NCBI RefSeq assembly: GCF_019061185.1
Contig: NZ_JAHQZU010000009.1
Location: 82,355 to 146,354 of the forward strand
DNA length: 64,000 nt
Origin: Paracoccus sp. Z118
GTDB taxonomy: Bacteria > Pseudomonadota > Alphaproteobacteria > Rhodobacterales > Rhodobacteraceae
Direction of reading: 5' to 3'
The notes below the pieces were generated by a model, which was not told the origin of the DNA, did not search any database, and was given only the letters and a program-made list of their open reading frames with translations. Made by a program: the position numbers and the translations under genes. Positions within the stretch are counted from its first letter, which is position 1. The number at the start of each line of letters is the position of its first letter. This document shows positions 49,774 to 59,389 of the stretch, piece by piece.

Positions 49774-50154
49774 CTGGTGCGGCCTGCCGCAAGCGGGGAA
49801 ATTCGCGGATGTCCTGGCACCGCTCGGCTTTGCGGGGTGATCGCCGCGTTGGCGGGCGGAGGGGCGGGTAAGGTCATGAGGTCAGCGGCGTGGATTTCGG
49901 CACGACGCTATCATGGCGGTTTGGGCCCGCCGCTGCAAACCGGGAAATCGGCGGCGGTTTCGTTTCATGTCGGCAAAAATGCAAACCGCGGCGTATTCGG
50001 GCCCGTGCTCTTCGGCCAAGCGCCCCGACGCGTAATTCTATCTGCAAGATATGCGGATGGCCCCGGCTGCGCAATGTTCGCAATTATGGCGTGAATTGCG
50101 CATCCAAATGCACAACCGCAAGTGTGCAGCGCCGCCGCTCTCGGCCCGCTTCGC
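49774..50154. other. 381-bp gap between uppP and the GT2 gene
   Basis: I see no gene. The sequence around 50080-50107 contains overlapping inverted arms (GCGCAAT with ATTGCGC, and CGCAATT with AATTGCG) that could be an operator or hairpin. The gap must include the GT2 promoter and the 3' end of the uppP transcript. Confidence 0.5.
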
Positions 50155-50958
50155 TCAGTAACCGGCCACCAGCGCGATCAGGGCGAGGGTGCCGATGACG
50201 ATCCGCCACCAGGCGAAAAACCCGTAGCCCTTGGCCGAGACGTAATCCAGCAGCCCGCGCACGACGAAAATCGCGGTGATGAAGGCGAAGACGAAGCCGA
50301 TCGCGACATTCCCCAGCGCCGCCGCGTCGAGGATGCTGCGGTTCTTGTAGAGGTCGTAGGCGAAGGCGCCGATCATCGTCGGCATCGACAGGAAGAAGCT
50401 GAACTCGGCCGCAGCGCGCTTGCTCGCGCCCATCAGCAGCGCGCCCACGATGGTCGCGCCCGAGCGCGAGACGCCGGGGATCATGGCGAGGCACTGCACG
50501 ACGCCGATCCCCGCCGCGCTGGTCAGGGGGATATCCTCGGCCTCGTGATAGCGCGGATCGGTCGCCATGCGGTCCACGAACAGCAGCACGATCCCGCCGA
50601 GGATCAGCATCACCGCGATCAGGATCGGGGTCTCGAACAGCACGCCCTTGATGATCGGATGCGCGGCCACGCCCACGACGACGGCGGGCAGGAAGGCGAT
50701 CAGCACGGCAAGGACAAAGCGCCGCGCGCGGGGATCATGCGGGGCGGACGAGAAGATGCGCCACAGCCGCCCCGAATAGACCCCGAGGATGGCGAGGATC
50801 GCGCCAAGCTGGATCATCACCTCGAACGCCCGGCCGGGCGAATCGAACCCGAGGAAATGCCCCGCAAGCAGGATGTGGCCGGTGGAGGAGACCGGGATGA
50901 ACTCGGTCAGCCCCTCCAGGATGCCGAGGAAGGCGGCGATTATGGTATCTGGGGCCAT
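50155..50958 (-). CDS. uppP: Undecaprenyl-diphosphatase UppP (BacA)
   Basis: Removes a phosphate from undecaprenyl diphosphate so the lipid carrier can be reused for peptidoglycan and surface glycans. It is a 267-residue inner-membrane protein with eight or so hydrophobic segments. [19 protein letters not shown] (about residues 15-33) and [17 protein letters not shown] (about 166-182) are the two catalytic motifs. [13 protein letters not shown] is also typical. It lies one base after the stop of the next upstream gene (NDUFA9-like), so the two are likely co-transcribed. Confidence 0.96.
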   Translation of the reverse strand: MAPDTIIAAFLGILEGLTEFIPVSSTGHILLAGHFLGFDSPGRAFEVMIQLGAILAILGVYSGRLWRIFSSAPHDPRARRFVLAVLIAFLPAVVVGVAAHPIIKGVLFETPILIAVMLILGGIVLLFVDRMATDPRYHEAEDIPLTSAAGIGVVQCLAMIPGVSRSGATIVGALLMGASKRAAAEFSFFLSMPTMIGAFAYDLYKNRSILDAAALGNVAIGFVFAFITAIFVVRGLLDYVSAKGYGFFAWWRIVIGTLALIALVAGY

Positions 50959-50959
50959 C

Positions 50960-51955
50960 TCAGACGTCGCGCAGCGACTTGGCCGAGTCCTTGATGACGT
51001 CGTATTGCCCCGAAGGGCGGAAGCGCCACAGATAATCCGGGATCACCGCCGCGGCCGCCTTGGGCGCGATGCCCAGATCCTCGAACCCCAGGACCTTGCC
51101 CGGCTCGCGCGTGGCGACGTTGTGGTGGCGCAGCGTGCGGGCCTGGTCGCGGGTCATGACGCGGTTCGTCACCAGCCCGCCGGTCATCCATTGCGCCGCG
51201 TCGAGCATTCCGCCCGCCGCCCCGGCCATGAAGTTCGGCACGCCGACGATGGCGCGGCGGCGGCCGGTGACGGTCAGCACCTGCCGGGCAATCTCGCGCA
51301 TGGTCATGACGTTCGGCCCGCCCAGCTCATAGATGCCGCCGGGCGCCGTGCCGCCCGCGCACATCGCGGCGACGCGGGCGACGTCATCGACGAAGACCGG
51401 CTGCATCCGGGTGTCCGCGCCGGGCACGAACATGAACAGCTTGAACCGGGTCAGCCCGCCCAGCTTGTTGTAGAAGTTGTCGTCAGGCCCGAACATCACC
51501 GAAGGGCGCAGGATCGCCGCGTCGGGCCGCGCCTCCAGCACCGCGCTTTCGCCCCGCGCCTTGGTGACCGCATAGCGGGAATCACTTTCGGGGTCGGCCC
51601 CGAGCGCCGAGATATGCACCAGCCGCGGGATGCCCATCTCGGCCGAGATGCGGGCGATCCGCCCGGCGGCCTCGACATGGATGCTTTCGAAGGTGTTCTT
51701 GCCGACGCGGACGAGGATGCCGACGCAGTTGATGACGGCATCGGCGCCGGCCATCGCGGCGGTCACGGACAGGTCGTCGCGGACGTTGCACGGCACCGGC
51801 TGAACCTGGCCGACCCCGCCATAGGTGCGGACCGCCAGCGCCTCGTTCGGGCGGCGCACGGCGACGCGGACGCGCCAGCCATCGGCGGCCATGATCCTGG
51901 CGATCTGGCGGCCCAGAAAGCCGGAGCCGCCATAGATGGTGACCAGTTTCGACAT
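50960..51955 (-). CDS. Complex I NDUFA9-like NAD(P)-binding protein (atypical SDR)
   Basis: A 331-residue atypical short-chain dehydrogenase. [18 protein letters not shown] is the nucleotide-binding GGxGxxG motif. [39 protein letters not shown] and [18 protein letters not shown] are the blocks shared with the 39-kDa NDUFA9 accessory subunit of complex I and its alphaproteobacterial relatives. It lacks a canonical YxxxK pair (the YAVTK at about residue 129 is the closest), so a structural role in complex I is more likely than catalysis. Ends one base before uppP. Confidence 0.88.
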   Translation of the reverse strand: MSKLVTIYGGSGFLGRQIARIMAADGWRVRVAVRRPNEALAVRTYGGVGQVQPVPCNVRDDLSVTAAMAGADAVINCVGILVRVGKNTFESIHVEAAGRIARISAEMGIPRLVHISALGADPESDSRYAVTKARGESAVLEARPDAAILRPSVMFGPDDNFYNKLGGLTRFKLFMFVPGADTRMQPVFVDDVARVAAMCAGGTAPGGIYELGGPNVMTMREIARQVLTVTGRRRAIVGVPNFMAGAAGGMLDAAQWMTGGLVTNRVMTRDQARTLRHHNVATREPGKVLGFEDLGIAPKAAAAVIPDYLWRFRPSGQYDVIKDSAKSLRDV

Positions 51956-52116
51956 GGGTGCGCCCCTCGGTTGCCGTATGGATGCCGCTTCCGCTGATAG
52001 CGAAGGGCGGCGGCGGACTCAAGCTGCGGCGGCGCGACGTGAAAGGGACAAGATTCCGCGACAGACCCTGTTGACAGCGGTCGCGGCTGTCTCTAAATCC
52101 CCGCCTCACGCAACCG

Positions 52117-52201
52117 GCCCAGGTGGCGGAATTGGTAGACGCGCACGGTTCAGGTCCGTGTGCCGCAAGGCGTGGAGGTTCGAGTCCTCTTCTGGGCACC
52201 A
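52117..52201 (+). tRNA. tRNA-Leu (anticodon CAG)
   Basis: An 85-nt tRNA including encoded CCA. The acceptor arms GCCCAGG and TCTGGGC pair with one G-T. The anticodon arm is CACGG-TTCAGGT-CCGTG, giving anticodon CAG. A long variable arm (TGCCGCAAGGCGT) and GGTTCGAGTCC in the T arm fit a class II leucine tRNA. A strong terminator follows 12 bp downstream. Confidence 0.96.
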
Positions 52202-52212
52202 TGCGACCCAAG

Positions 52213-52244
52213 ACCCCCGACAGCGAAAGCTGCCGGGGGTTTTT
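52213..52244 (+). terminator. Terminator after tRNA-Leu
   Basis: CCCCCGACAGC-GAAA-GCTGCCGGGGG forms a strong stem with a GAAA tetraloop and one mismatch (A opposite C), followed by TTTTT. It also faces the convergent acetyltransferase gene ending at 52250. Confidence 0.9.
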
Positions 52245-52249
52245 GCTTC

Positions 52250-52819
52250 TCACGCTCCCTTTTTCACGCTTCCCGCTTCGCGCCCGCCGATCACCCGCGC
52301 CGGGTTGCCGCCGACCGTCGCCCCGGCGGGCACGTCGCGGGTGACGACCGCGCCCGCCCCCAAGGTCGCGCCGTCCCCGACCGTCACCCCGGGCAGGACG
52401 ATCACGCCGCCGCCGATCCAGACATCGGCGCCGATCGTGATCGCCCGTCCGCTTTCCAGCCCCGCCGCCCGTTCGGCCGCCTCCCGCGGGTGGTCGGCGG
52501 TCAGGATCTGCACCAGCGGGCCGATCTGCGTGCGGTCCCCGATGCGGACCGGCGCCACGTCCAGGAACACGCAGCCGTAGTTGACGAAGCAGCCTTGCCC
52601 GAAATGGATGTTGCGTCCGTAATCGACGTGGAAGGGCGGGCGGATGCGGGCCTCGCTCCAGGTGCCGAGCAGCTCGCCCAGCATCGACTGGTCCTCGCCC
52701 TTGATCGTCGCCGCGTGAAGGCGCATCAGCCGCTGCGCCTCGGTCCGCATGGCGACAAGCTGCGGGTCCGCGGGATCGTAGGATTGGCCTGCCACCATCC
52801 GGTCGTATTCGGTCGTCAT
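52250..52819 (-). CDS. maa: Maltose/galactoside O-acetyltransferase-type protein (left-handed beta-helix)
   Basis: Transfers acetyl from acetyl-CoA to a sugar hydroxyl. It has 189 residues. The N-terminal helix region [20 protein letters not shown] is the Maa/LacA/NodL start. The hexapeptide repeats include [22 protein letters not shown] turns ([16 protein letters not shown]), [19 protein letters not shown] (catalytic His in TADHP) and [20 protein letters not shown]. The start at 52819 is set by the family N-terminus and by AAAGGTGG upstream. The target sugar is unknown; a link to the glycan loci is possible but not shown. Confidence 0.9.
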   Translation of the reverse strand: MTTEYDRMVAGQSYDPADPQLVAMRTEAQRLMRLHAATIKGEDQSMLGELLGTWSEARIRPPFHVDYGRNIHFGQGCFVNYGCVFLDVAPVRIGDRTQIGPLVQILTADHPREAAERAAGLESGRAITIGADVWIGGGVIVLPGVTVGDGATLGAGAVVTRDVPAGATVGGNPARVIGGREAGSVKKGA

Positions 52820-52971
52820 CTCTGCCACCTTTCCATGCAATCGCCCCGTCAACGCCCCCGGCCGCCGTCCGGCCCCTGAAACCTGCGTGAGCGGCGGCCC
52901 GCCGGGCCAGCCCGTGCTTGCGCCGAGGGAAGGGGCGCGGCAACAATGCCCCGCATCATTTCGGGGCACGC

Positions 52972-54039
52972 ATGCTGGTCATCCTGAATCGCAACGTATT
53001 GATCTGGATTGCCGGCATCACGATCGCCGTGCTGTTTCTGCGCCAGCTCGGCACGATCCTGCTGCCCTTCGTGCTGGGGGCGGCGCTGGCCTATTTCCTC
53101 GACCCGCTCGCCGATCGGCTGGAGCGGCTGCGCTTCAGCCGCGCGAGCGCGGTGGCGATCATCGCCATCGTCCTGATCTCGCTGATGACGGCGGCGGTGC
53201 TGCTGCTGCTGCCGACGCTCATCGGCCAGTTGCGGCAGCTGGTCGAGGCCCTGCCGAACGCCGTCCGGGGCGGCTTCGACCGGCTGATGGCCCGGTTCCC
53301 CGAGCTGATGGAGGATGGCGGCTTCCTGCGCCAGATCCTCTCGGACCTGACCGAGCGGCTGCGGATGAGCGCGCTGGCGATGCTGGGCGGCACGCTCAGC
53401 ACCGTCATCAGCGCGCTGGCGGTCGGGGTGCTGTTCATCGCCACGCTGACGGTGACGATCTACCTGCTCTACGACTGGGACCGGCTGGTGGCGGGGGTGG
53501 ACCGGCGGCTGCCGCCCAAGTGGGCGCCGCTGATCCGGCATCTGGCCCGAGACATCGACGGCGTGCTGACCGGGTTCGTGCGCGGCCAGATCATCGTCGG
53601 CGCGCTGCTCGCCACGTTCTATTCGACCGTGCTGATGACGCTGGGGCTGAATTACGGGCTGCTGATCGGCATCGCCTCGGGGCTGCTGAATTTCATCCCC
53701 TATCTCGGCTCGATCTCGGGTTTCGGACTCGCGACCGGGGTCGCGCTGGTGCAGTTCTGGGGCAACTGGTGGATGATCGCGTTGGTCGCTTTCGTCTTCA
53801 TCCTGGGCCAGATGGTCGAGGGGAATGTCATCACCCCCCGCATCGTCGGCGATTCGGTCAAGCTGCATCCGGTCTGGATGCTGCTGGCGCTGGCTTCGGG
53901 CGGGGCGCTGTTCGGCTTTGCCGGGCTGCTGCTGGCGGTTCCGTTCGGGGCGGCGCTGGGGGTGGTGGTGCGCTATGTCGATACCGCCTGGCTGCTGCGG
54001 CTGCGGCGGCAGAAGCGGGCGCTCGCCCGCCGCCCCTGA
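52972..54039 (+). CDS. AI-2E family transporter
   Basis: A 355-residue membrane protein of the AI-2E/TqsA/PerM family. Three N-terminal membrane segments ([60 protein letters not shown]) are followed by a polar central region and about five C-terminal segments; [31 protein letters not shown] and [18 protein letters not shown] are family blocks. Some members export autoinducer-2 but many act as Na+/H+ antiporters or unknown transporters. The start at 52972 matches family length. Divergent from maa over 152 bp. Confidence 0.9.
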   Translation: MLVILNRNVLIWIAGITIAVLFLRQLGTILLPFVLGAALAYFLDPLADRLERLRFSRASAVAIIAIVLISLMTAAVLLLLPTLIGQLRQLVEALPNAVRGGFDRLMARFPELMEDGGFLRQILSDLTERLRMSALAMLGGTLSTVISALAVGVLFIATLTVTIYLLYDWDRLVAGVDRRLPPKWAPLIRHLARDIDGVLTGFVRGQIIVGALLATFYSTVLMTLGLNYGLLIGIASGLLNFIPYLGSISGFGLATGVALVQFWGNWWMIALVAFVFILGQMVEGNVITPRIVGDSVKLHPVWMLLALASGGALFGFAGLLLAVPFGAALGVVVRYVDTAWLLRLRRQKRALARRP

Positions 54040-54125
54040 ACGGGGCGCGGAACGGAACACGGACGGAACGCCCAGCAGGGTGCGGCGTTGGGCAGGGTCA
54101 CACGCTGTCCGAAAGGCTGCCTCCC

Positions 54126-55049
54126 ATGTCATCGAAAGAAAAAACCGATCCCGTCATCCCGCCCTACCGCGCCGGCTCGCTGGACGACCCGGACCTGCCG
54201 CTGAACCCGTATTCGGACAAGCAGCAGTCCTGGCCGGGCCTTGCGGAAAAGATGGACCCGCTGCCCGATCACGGCGAGAAAAGCTACAAGGGCAACGGCA
54301 GGCTCAAGGGCAAGCGCGCGCTGGTCACCGGCGGCGACAGCGGCATCGGCCGGGCCGCCGCCATCGCCTTCGCGCGTGAGGGCGCGGATGTGGCGATCGC
54401 CTACCACCCCAACGACGAAAGCGACGCGCAGACCGTCATCAAGCTGATCGAGGCCGAGGGCCGCAACGCCGTCGCGCTGCCTGCCGACCTGAAGGACGAG
54501 AACGCGGCCCGCAAGGTTGCGGACGACGCGGTGAAGCAGCTCGGCGGGCTTGAGGTGCTGGTGCTGAACGCCGGGATGCAGCAGGCGCAGGAGTCGATCG
54601 AGGACATCACGTCCAAGCAGTTCGACGACACCATGAAGACCAACATCTACGCGCATTTCTGGATCACCCAGCAGATCCTGCCGCAGTTGAAGAAGGGCGC
54701 GTCGATCATCGTCACCTCGTCGGTGAACGCGTTCTCGCCGTCGAAGAACCTTCTCGACTACGCGATGACCAAGGCGGCGGAAAAGGCCTTCGCGCAGGCG
54801 CTGGCCAAGCAGCTCGCCCCCAAGGGCATCCGCGTGAACGCGGTGGCGCCCGGCCCGTTCTGGACGCCGATCCAGGTCTCGGGCGGGCAGCCCAAGAAGG
54901 ATCTGCCGCAATTCGGATCGGACAGCCCGCTGGGCCGCGCGGGCCAGCCGGTCGAGATCGCGCCGATCTACGTCCTGCTGGCCAGCGACGAGGCGAGCTA
55001 CATCACCGGCGAGGTCTATGCCGCGACCGGCGGCAGCGGCACCGGCTGA
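54126..55049 (+). CDS. Short-chain dehydrogenase (YghA/GsiB-region type)
   Basis: A 307-residue classical SDR with an N-terminal extension typical of the YghA group (PGLAEKMDPLPDHGEKSY). VTGGDSGIGRAAAIAFAREG is the NAD(P) motif, NAGMQQ the NAG motif, SSVNAFSPSKNLLDYAMTKA holds the catalytic Ser and YxxxK, and NAVAPGPFWTP is the C-terminal signature. It is 86 bp after the AI-2E transporter. Members are often stress- or osmolarity-induced; the substrate is unknown. Confidence 0.92.
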   Translation: MSSKEKTDPVIPPYRAGSLDDPDLPLNPYSDKQQSWPGLAEKMDPLPDHGEKSYKGNGRLKGKRALVTGGDSGIGRAAAIAFAREGADVAIAYHPNDESDAQTVIKLIEAEGRNAVALPADLKDENAARKVADDAVKQLGGLEVLVLNAGMQQAQESIEDITSKQFDDTMKTNIYAHFWITQQILPQLKKGASIIVTSSVNAFSPSKNLLDYAMTKAAEKAFAQALAKQLAPKGIRVNAVAPGPFWTPIQVSGGQPKKDLPQFGSDSPLGRAGQPVEIAPIYVLLASDEASYITGEVYAATGGSGTG

Positions 55050-55131
55050 TCCCCGAAGCGCATGGCGGGCTGGACAACCGGCCCGCCATGATGCCCACTG
55101 AAGGGGCGACTCCGCGGCCCGTGAGGGGACC

Positions 55132-56547
55132 ATGCTGGACCAGTTCGACGCCGTTCTGCTTGCCAGATTGCAGTTCGCCTTCACGATGTCATTCCACATC
55201 GTGTTTCCGGCCTTCACCATCGGCCTTGCCAGCTTCCTCGCCGTGCTGGAGACGATGTGGCTGATCACCAGCCGCGAAATCTATCACAACCTGCTGAAAT
55301 ACTGGATGCGGGTCTTTTCCGTGGCCTTCGGCATGGGCGTGGTGTCCGGCATCGTGATGACCTACCAGTTCGGCACCAACTGGTCGGTGTTCAGCGATGT
55401 CGCGGGGCCGGTGGTCGGGCCGCTGATGGCCTACGAGGTGATGACGGCGTTCTTTCTGGAGGCCGGGTTCCTCGGGGTGATGCTGTTCGGCACCGACAAG
55501 GTGGGCAAGGGCCTGCACGCCTTCGCGACCTATGCCGTCGCGGTCGGCACGCTGCTGTCGGCCTTCTGGATCCTGGCGGTCAACAGCTGGATGCAGACCC
55601 CGCAGGGCCACCTCGTCGATCCGGACGGGCGCATCGTCCCCGGCGACTGGTGGGCGATCATCTTCAATCCCTCGTTCCCCTATCGCCTCGTCCACATGGT
55701 GATCGCCGCCTACCTGACCACGGCGCTGGTGGTCGGCGCGGCGGCCGCCTGGCACATGCTGCGCCGCCGCGCGCAGGGGGAAAGCCGGATCATGTTCTCG
55801 ATGGCGATGTGGATGCTGCTGCTGGTCGCGCCGATCCAGATCTTCGCCGGCGACCAGCACGGGCTGAACACGCTGGAACACCAGCCCATCAAGATCATGG
55901 CGATGGAGGGGCATTTCGAGAGCCACGCGGGCGGCGCCCCCCTTTACCTGTTCGGTCTGCCCAACATGGAGGAAGGCCGGATGGATTACGGCCTGTCCAT
56001 CCCCAAGCTCGGCTCGCTGATCCTCCAGCATGACCTGAACGCGGCCATGCCGGGGCTGGATACGGTGCCGCGCGAGGACTGGCCGCCGGTGCCGGTCGTG
56101 TTCTGGTCCTTCCGCATCATGGTCGGGATCGGCTTCCTGATGCTGACGGTGGGGCTGTGGAGCGGGATCGCGCGGCTGCGCGGCACGCTTCACGAATCGC
56201 GCTGGCTGCATCGGGCGGCGCTGGCGATGGGCCCGGCGGGCTTCGTCGCCGTGCTGGCCGGCTGGGTCACGACCGAGGTCGGCCGCCAGCCCTGGGTCGT
56301 CTATGGCATGCTGCGGACGGCGGACGCGGCCTCTCCGGTCGCGGCGCCGGCGGTGGGCACGTCGCTGATGGCGTTCGTCGTCGTCTATACGCTGATCTTC
56401 GCGGCGGGCACGATCTACATGCTGCGGATGATGGCCCGCCCGCCCCATGACCACGAGCGCGGCCCGCTCCGCGGCCAGCCCCAGCACGCCGCCGGGATCA
56501 TGCCCGGCGGGGCCGCCGCCGCCACCTCGGGACCGGAGCTGCGCTGA
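55132..56547 (+). CDS. cioA: Cyanide-insensitive quinol oxidase subunit I (CydA/CioA)
   Basis: Subunit I of a bd-type quinol oxidase in the inner membrane, 471 residues. FAFTMSFHIVFPAFTIGLAS carries the N-terminal haem ligand His22. FGMGVVSGIVMTYQFGTNWS and AYEVMTAFFLEAGFLGVMLFG are core helices. GDQHGLNTLEHQPIKIMAME with the following FESHAG begins a short Q-loop, which marks the CIO type. GWVTTEVGRQPWVVYGMLRT is the C-terminal haem signature. GAGGGGACC precedes the ATG. The stop overlaps the cioB start. CIO oxidases work at high oxygen or under cyanide/nitrosative stress. Confidence 0.95.
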   Translation: MLDQFDAVLLARLQFAFTMSFHIVFPAFTIGLASFLAVLETMWLITSREIYHNLLKYWMRVFSVAFGMGVVSGIVMTYQFGTNWSVFSDVAGPVVGPLMAYEVMTAFFLEAGFLGVMLFGTDKVGKGLHAFATYAVAVGTLLSAFWILAVNSWMQTPQGHLVDPDGRIVPGDWWAIIFNPSFPYRLVHMVIAAYLTTALVVGAAAAWHMLRRRAQGESRIMFSMAMWMLLLVAPIQIFAGDQHGLNTLEHQPIKIMAMEGHFESHAGGAPLYLFGLPNMEEGRMDYGLSIPKLGSLILQHDLNAAMPGLDTVPREDWPPVPVVFWSFRIMVGIGFLMLTVGLWSGIARLRGTLHESRWLHRAALAMGPAGFVAVLAGWVTTEVGRQPWVVYGMLRTADAASPVAAPAVGTSLMAFVVVYTLIFAAGTIYMLRMMARPPHDHERGPLRGQPQHAAGIMPGGAAAATSGPELR

Positions 56548-57548
56548 TGATCCTCGACCTGCCCACGATCATGGCCTTCACCGTCGCCTTCGCGGTGTTC
56601 CTTTACGTGGTGATGGACGGGTTCGACCTCGGTCTTGCGATCCTGTTCCCCTTCGCGCGGCCGGGCGACCGTGACACCATGGTCAACACCATCGCCCCGG
56701 TCTGGGACGGGAACGAGACATGGCTGGTGCTCGGCGGCGGCGCGGTCCTCGCCGGGTTCCCGCAGGCCTATGCGATCCTGCTGCCGGCGCTTTACGTCCC
56801 GATCATCGCGATGCTGCTGGGGCTGGTGTTCCGGGGCGTGGCGTTCGAGTTCCGATTCCGCAGCCAGCGCCGCCAGCACTGGTGGGACCGGGGCTTCGTG
56901 CTCGGCTCGGTGGTGGCGTCCTTCATGCAGGGGGTCGCGCTGGGAACGGTGTTGCAAGGGGTGACGGTCGTGGATGGTGCCTATGGCGGCGGCTGGTGCG
57001 ACTGGTTGACGCCGTTCTCGGTCCTGTGCGGGATCAGCGTCTGCATCGCCTACATGCTGCTCGGCGCCTGCTGGCTGATCGCCAAGACCGAGGGGCATCT
57101 GCGCGACGACGCCTACGCCTGGGCCCGCAAGCTGGTTTTCGCAACGCTGGCGGCCATCGTGGCTGTCAGTCTGGCGACGCCGTTCCTGCTGGGGCAGTAC
57201 TGGCAGCGCTGGTTCGAGTGGCCGACCATCGCCGTCACCGGGCTGGTGCCGCTGCTGGTGGCGCTGGTCTGGCTTGCTTTGCTGCGGACCCTTGCCGCGC
57301 GGCGGGACCGCTGGCCGTTCTTCCTGTCGCTGGCGCTCTTCGCGCTGTGTTTCGCCGGGCTGGGCGTCTCGATCTATCCCGACATCGTTCCCGGCACCCT
57401 GACCATCTGGGAGGCCGCCGCCCCGGAAAAGAGCCAGGTGTTCTTCATGACCGGAGTGATCCTGCTGATCCCCGTGATCCTCGTCTATACCGGCTATTCC
57501 TACTGGGTGTTCCGCGGCAAGGTCGGGGCCGATGCGGGGTATCACTGA
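56547..57548 (+). CDS. cioB: Cyanide-insensitive quinol oxidase subunit II (CydB/CioB)
   Basis: A 333-residue membrane protein with about nine helices. FLYVVMDGFDLGLAILFPFA is the CydB start motif. VNTIAPVWDGNETWLVLGGG, AYAILLPALYVPIIAMLLGL and FEFRF are family blocks, and SIYPDIVPGTLTIWEAAAPE with a late VILVYTGYSYWVFRGKV completes the C-terminal part. Its ATG shares bases with the cioA TGA, and its TGA with the start of the next small gene, so the three genes are translationally coupled. Confidence 0.95.
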   Translation: MILDLPTIMAFTVAFAVFLYVVMDGFDLGLAILFPFARPGDRDTMVNTIAPVWDGNETWLVLGGGAVLAGFPQAYAILLPALYVPIIAMLLGLVFRGVAFEFRFRSQRRQHWWDRGFVLGSVVASFMQGVALGTVLQGVTVVDGAYGGGWCDWLTPFSVLCGISVCIAYMLLGACWLIAKTEGHLRDDAYAWARKLVFATLAAIVAVSLATPFLLGQYWQRWFEWPTIAVTGLVPLLVALVWLALLRTLAARRDRWPFFLSLALFALCFAGLGVSIYPDIVPGTLTIWEAAAPEKSQVFFMTGVILLIPVILVYTGYSYWVFRGKVGADAGYH

Positions 57549-57643
57549 TGGGCCGCAAGCTGGGCTGGTTCGTGATCCTGTATCTGGGCGGCGTGCTGGC
57601 CGTTTACGCCGTCGCGGCGTTGCTGCGGCTGTGGATCGGCTGA
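57548..57643 (+). CDS. Small third subunit of the CIO oxidase (DUF2474 type)
   Basis: A 31-residue protein that is one membrane helix after a basic start: MGRKLGWFVILYLGGVLAVY followed by AVAALLRLWIG. It overlaps the cioB stop by one base pair step (TGATG). DUF2474/CydX-like peptides occupy this position in CIO operons and stabilise the haem pocket or the complex. Too short for routine gene callers. Confidence 0.88.
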   Translation: MGRKLGWFVILYLGGVLAVYAVAALLRLWIG

Positions 57644-57644
57644 A

Positions 57645-57702
57645 GGGGGCGCTGCCCCCACGCCCGTTCCGGGCGTTCCCCCGGGATATTTGGGCACCAA
57701 AG
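57645..57702 (+). repeat. Mosaic hairpin repeat, copy B (after CIO operon)
   Basis: GGGGGC-GCT-GCCCCC at 57645-57659, ACGCCCG-TTC-CGGGCGT at 57660-57676, then CCCCCGGGATATTTGGGC and ACCAAAGA up to 57702. It begins two bases after the CIO stop, so its first hairpin may terminate that transcript. The layout matches copy A at 12488. Confidence 0.75.
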
Positions 57703-57720
57703 ACGGGGCTTGGGGCGGCG

Positions 57721-57762
57721 TAGTCTTCGGTGCCCAGGTATCCTCCGGGGGTGCGGGGGTGG
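57721..57762 (-). repeat. Mosaic hairpin repeat, copy C (inverted, facing copy B)
   Basis: Read on the minus strand it gives CCACCCCCGCACCCCCGG, AGGATACCTGGGC and ACCGAAGA, matching the right end of copy B with a few changes. Copies B and C face each other over an 18-bp centre, so the pair could fold into one large stem-loop. Confidence 0.7.
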
Positions 57763-57817
57763 ATTGACCCGCTCCGATCCCGCGGCTAACCGGCACGACG
57801 TAACCCGAGGACGCGCG

Positions 57818-58432
57818 ATGACCATCCACCTGCATCAGAACGACCTGCCCGAGGGGCTGGACCTCGGCCCGGTCGTGGCCATCGACACCGAGACGATGGG
57901 GCTCGAGCCGCGCCGCGACCGGCTTTGCCTCGTGCAGCTGTCCTCGGGCGATGGGAGCGCGCATCTGGTGCAGATCGGCAAGGGGCAGGTCGAGGCCCCC
58001 AACCTGGTGCGGCTGCTGGCCGATCCGGGGGTGGAGAAGCTGTTCCACTATGGCCGCTTCGACATCGCGGTTCTGTATCACGCCTTCGGCGTGCTGGCGG
58101 CGCCGGTCTGGTGCACCAAGATCGCGTCCAGGATGGTGCGGACCTTCACCGACCGGCACGGGCTGAAATACCTGCTGCACGATCTGGTGGGCGCCGACAT
58201 CTCCAAGCAGCAGCAGACCAGCGACTGGGGCGCCGAGGTGCTGACCGAGGCGCAGATGGAATATGCCGCCTCGGACGTGCTGCATCTGCACGCGCTCAAG
58301 CTGCAACTGGAACAGCGGCTCGCGCGGGAAGGGCGGCTGGAACTGGCCCAGTCCTGTTTCGATTTCCTGCCCACCCGCGCCCGGCTCGACCTGCTGGGCT
58401 GGGTGGATGAAAACGACATCTACCGTCACTAG
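57818..58432 (+). CDS. Short RNase D-like 3'-5' exonuclease
   Basis: A 204-residue DEDDy exonuclease without the C-terminal HRDC domains of full RNase D. VVAIDTETMGLEP (ExoI: Asp and Glu), KLFHYGRFDIAVLYH (ExoII) and YAASDVLHLHAL (ExoIII: Tyr and Asp) are all present, so it should be active on RNA or small RNA 3' ends, possibly in tRNA maturation. The ATG at 57818 follows GAGGA by about six bases; a longer frame starts inside the repeat and is rejected. Three bases before the next gene. Confidence 0.92.
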   Translation: MTIHLHQNDLPEGLDLGPVVAIDTETMGLEPRRDRLCLVQLSSGDGSAHLVQIGKGQVEAPNLVRLLADPGVEKLFHYGRFDIAVLYHAFGVLAAPVWCTKIASRMVRTFTDRHGLKYLLHDLVGADISKQQQTSDWGAEVLTEAQMEYAASDVLHLHALKLQLEQRLAREGRLELAQSCFDFLPTRARLDLLGWVDENDIYRH

Positions 58433-58441
58433 ATCGTGCCG

Positions 58442-59389
58442 ATGACAAGCTATCTCGACACTGCCCGCCGTGTCATCCGCATCGAGGCGGATGCCCTTTC
58501 CCTGCTGGAGCAGTCGCTCGGCGCGCCGTTCGAGGAAGCCGTTCGGCTGATCCTGGCCGCAAAGGGGCGGGTCGTCGTGTCGGGCATGGGCAAGTCCGGT
58601 CATGTCGGGCGCAAGATCGCCGCGACCTTCGCCAGCACCGGCACGCCCGCGCAGTTCGTCCATCCCGCCGAGGCGTCGCACGGCGATCTGGGCATGGTCA
58701 CGCAGGGCGACGTGGCGCTGGTGCTGTCCAACAGCGGCGAGACGCCCGAGATCGCCGACATCGTCGCCCATACCCGCCGGTTCGAGATTCCCCTGATCGG
58801 CGTTGCCGGGCGCGAGGGCTCGACCCTGCTGCGCCAGTCCGATGTCGCGCTGCTGCTGCCGCAGGCGCCCGAGGCTTGCGGCACCGGGATCGTGCCGACC
58901 AGCTCCACCACCATGACGCTGGCGCTCGGCGACGCGCTCGCCATCGCGCTGATGGAGCACCGCCAGTTCACGCCCGAGCATTTCCGCACCTTTCATCCCG
59001 GCGGCAAGCTGGGCGCGCGGCTGCTGCGCGTAGCCGACCTGATGCACACCGACATGCCGCTGGTGTCCGAGGACACGCCCATGACCGAGGCGCTGCTGAC
59101 CATCAGCCGCGTCGGCTTCGGCGTCACCGGCGTGACGGGCGCGGATGGCCGGCTGGTCGGCATCATCACCGATGGCGACCTGCGGCGGCACATGGACGGC
59201 CTGCTGGATCACACCGCCGCCGAGGTGATGACCCGCAGGCCCCGCACCATCGCCCCCGGCGCGCTGGCCGAAGCGGCGCTGGCGCAGATGCAGGACAGCA
59301 AGATCACCACCCTGTTCGCCGTCGAGGATGACGGCCGCCCGGCGGGCATCCTGCATATCCACGACTGCCTGCGCGCCGGGATCGTCTGA
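58442..59389 (+). CDS. kdsD: Arabinose-5-phosphate isomerase KdsD (KpsF/GutQ family)
   Basis: Converts ribulose-5-phosphate to arabinose-5-phosphate, the first committed step to KDO. It has 315 residues. The N-terminal SIS domain has VVVSGMGKSGHVGRKIAATF and HGDLGMVTQGDVALVLSNSG; HPGGKLGARLLRVADLMH joins it to two CBS domains (about residues 205-315). ATG at 58442 is preferred to GTG at 58436; neither has a clear ribosome site. It leads the KDO/LPS export block and its stop overlaps lptC (TGATG). The next step enzyme kdsB is at 1123. Confidence 0.94.
   Translation: MTSYLDTARRVIRIEADALSLLEQSLGAPFEEAVRLILAAKGRVVVSGMGKSGHVGRKIAATFASTGTPAQFVHPAEASHGDLGMVTQGDVALVLSNSGETPEIADIVAHTRRFEIPLIGVAGREGSTLLRQSDVALLLPQAPEACGTGIVPTSSTTMTLALGDALAIALMEHRQFTPEHFRTFHPGGKLGARLLRVADLMHTDMPLVSEDTPMTEALLTISRVGFGVTGVTGADGRLVGIITDGDLRRHMDGLLDHTAAEVMTRRPRTIAPGALAEAALAQMQDSKITTLFAVEDDGRPAGILHIHDCLRAGIV

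Noticed and set aside
52117..52201. tRNA-Leu as a phage or island attachment site
   Set aside because: No integrase gene and no duplicated tRNA 3' end were seen nearby.
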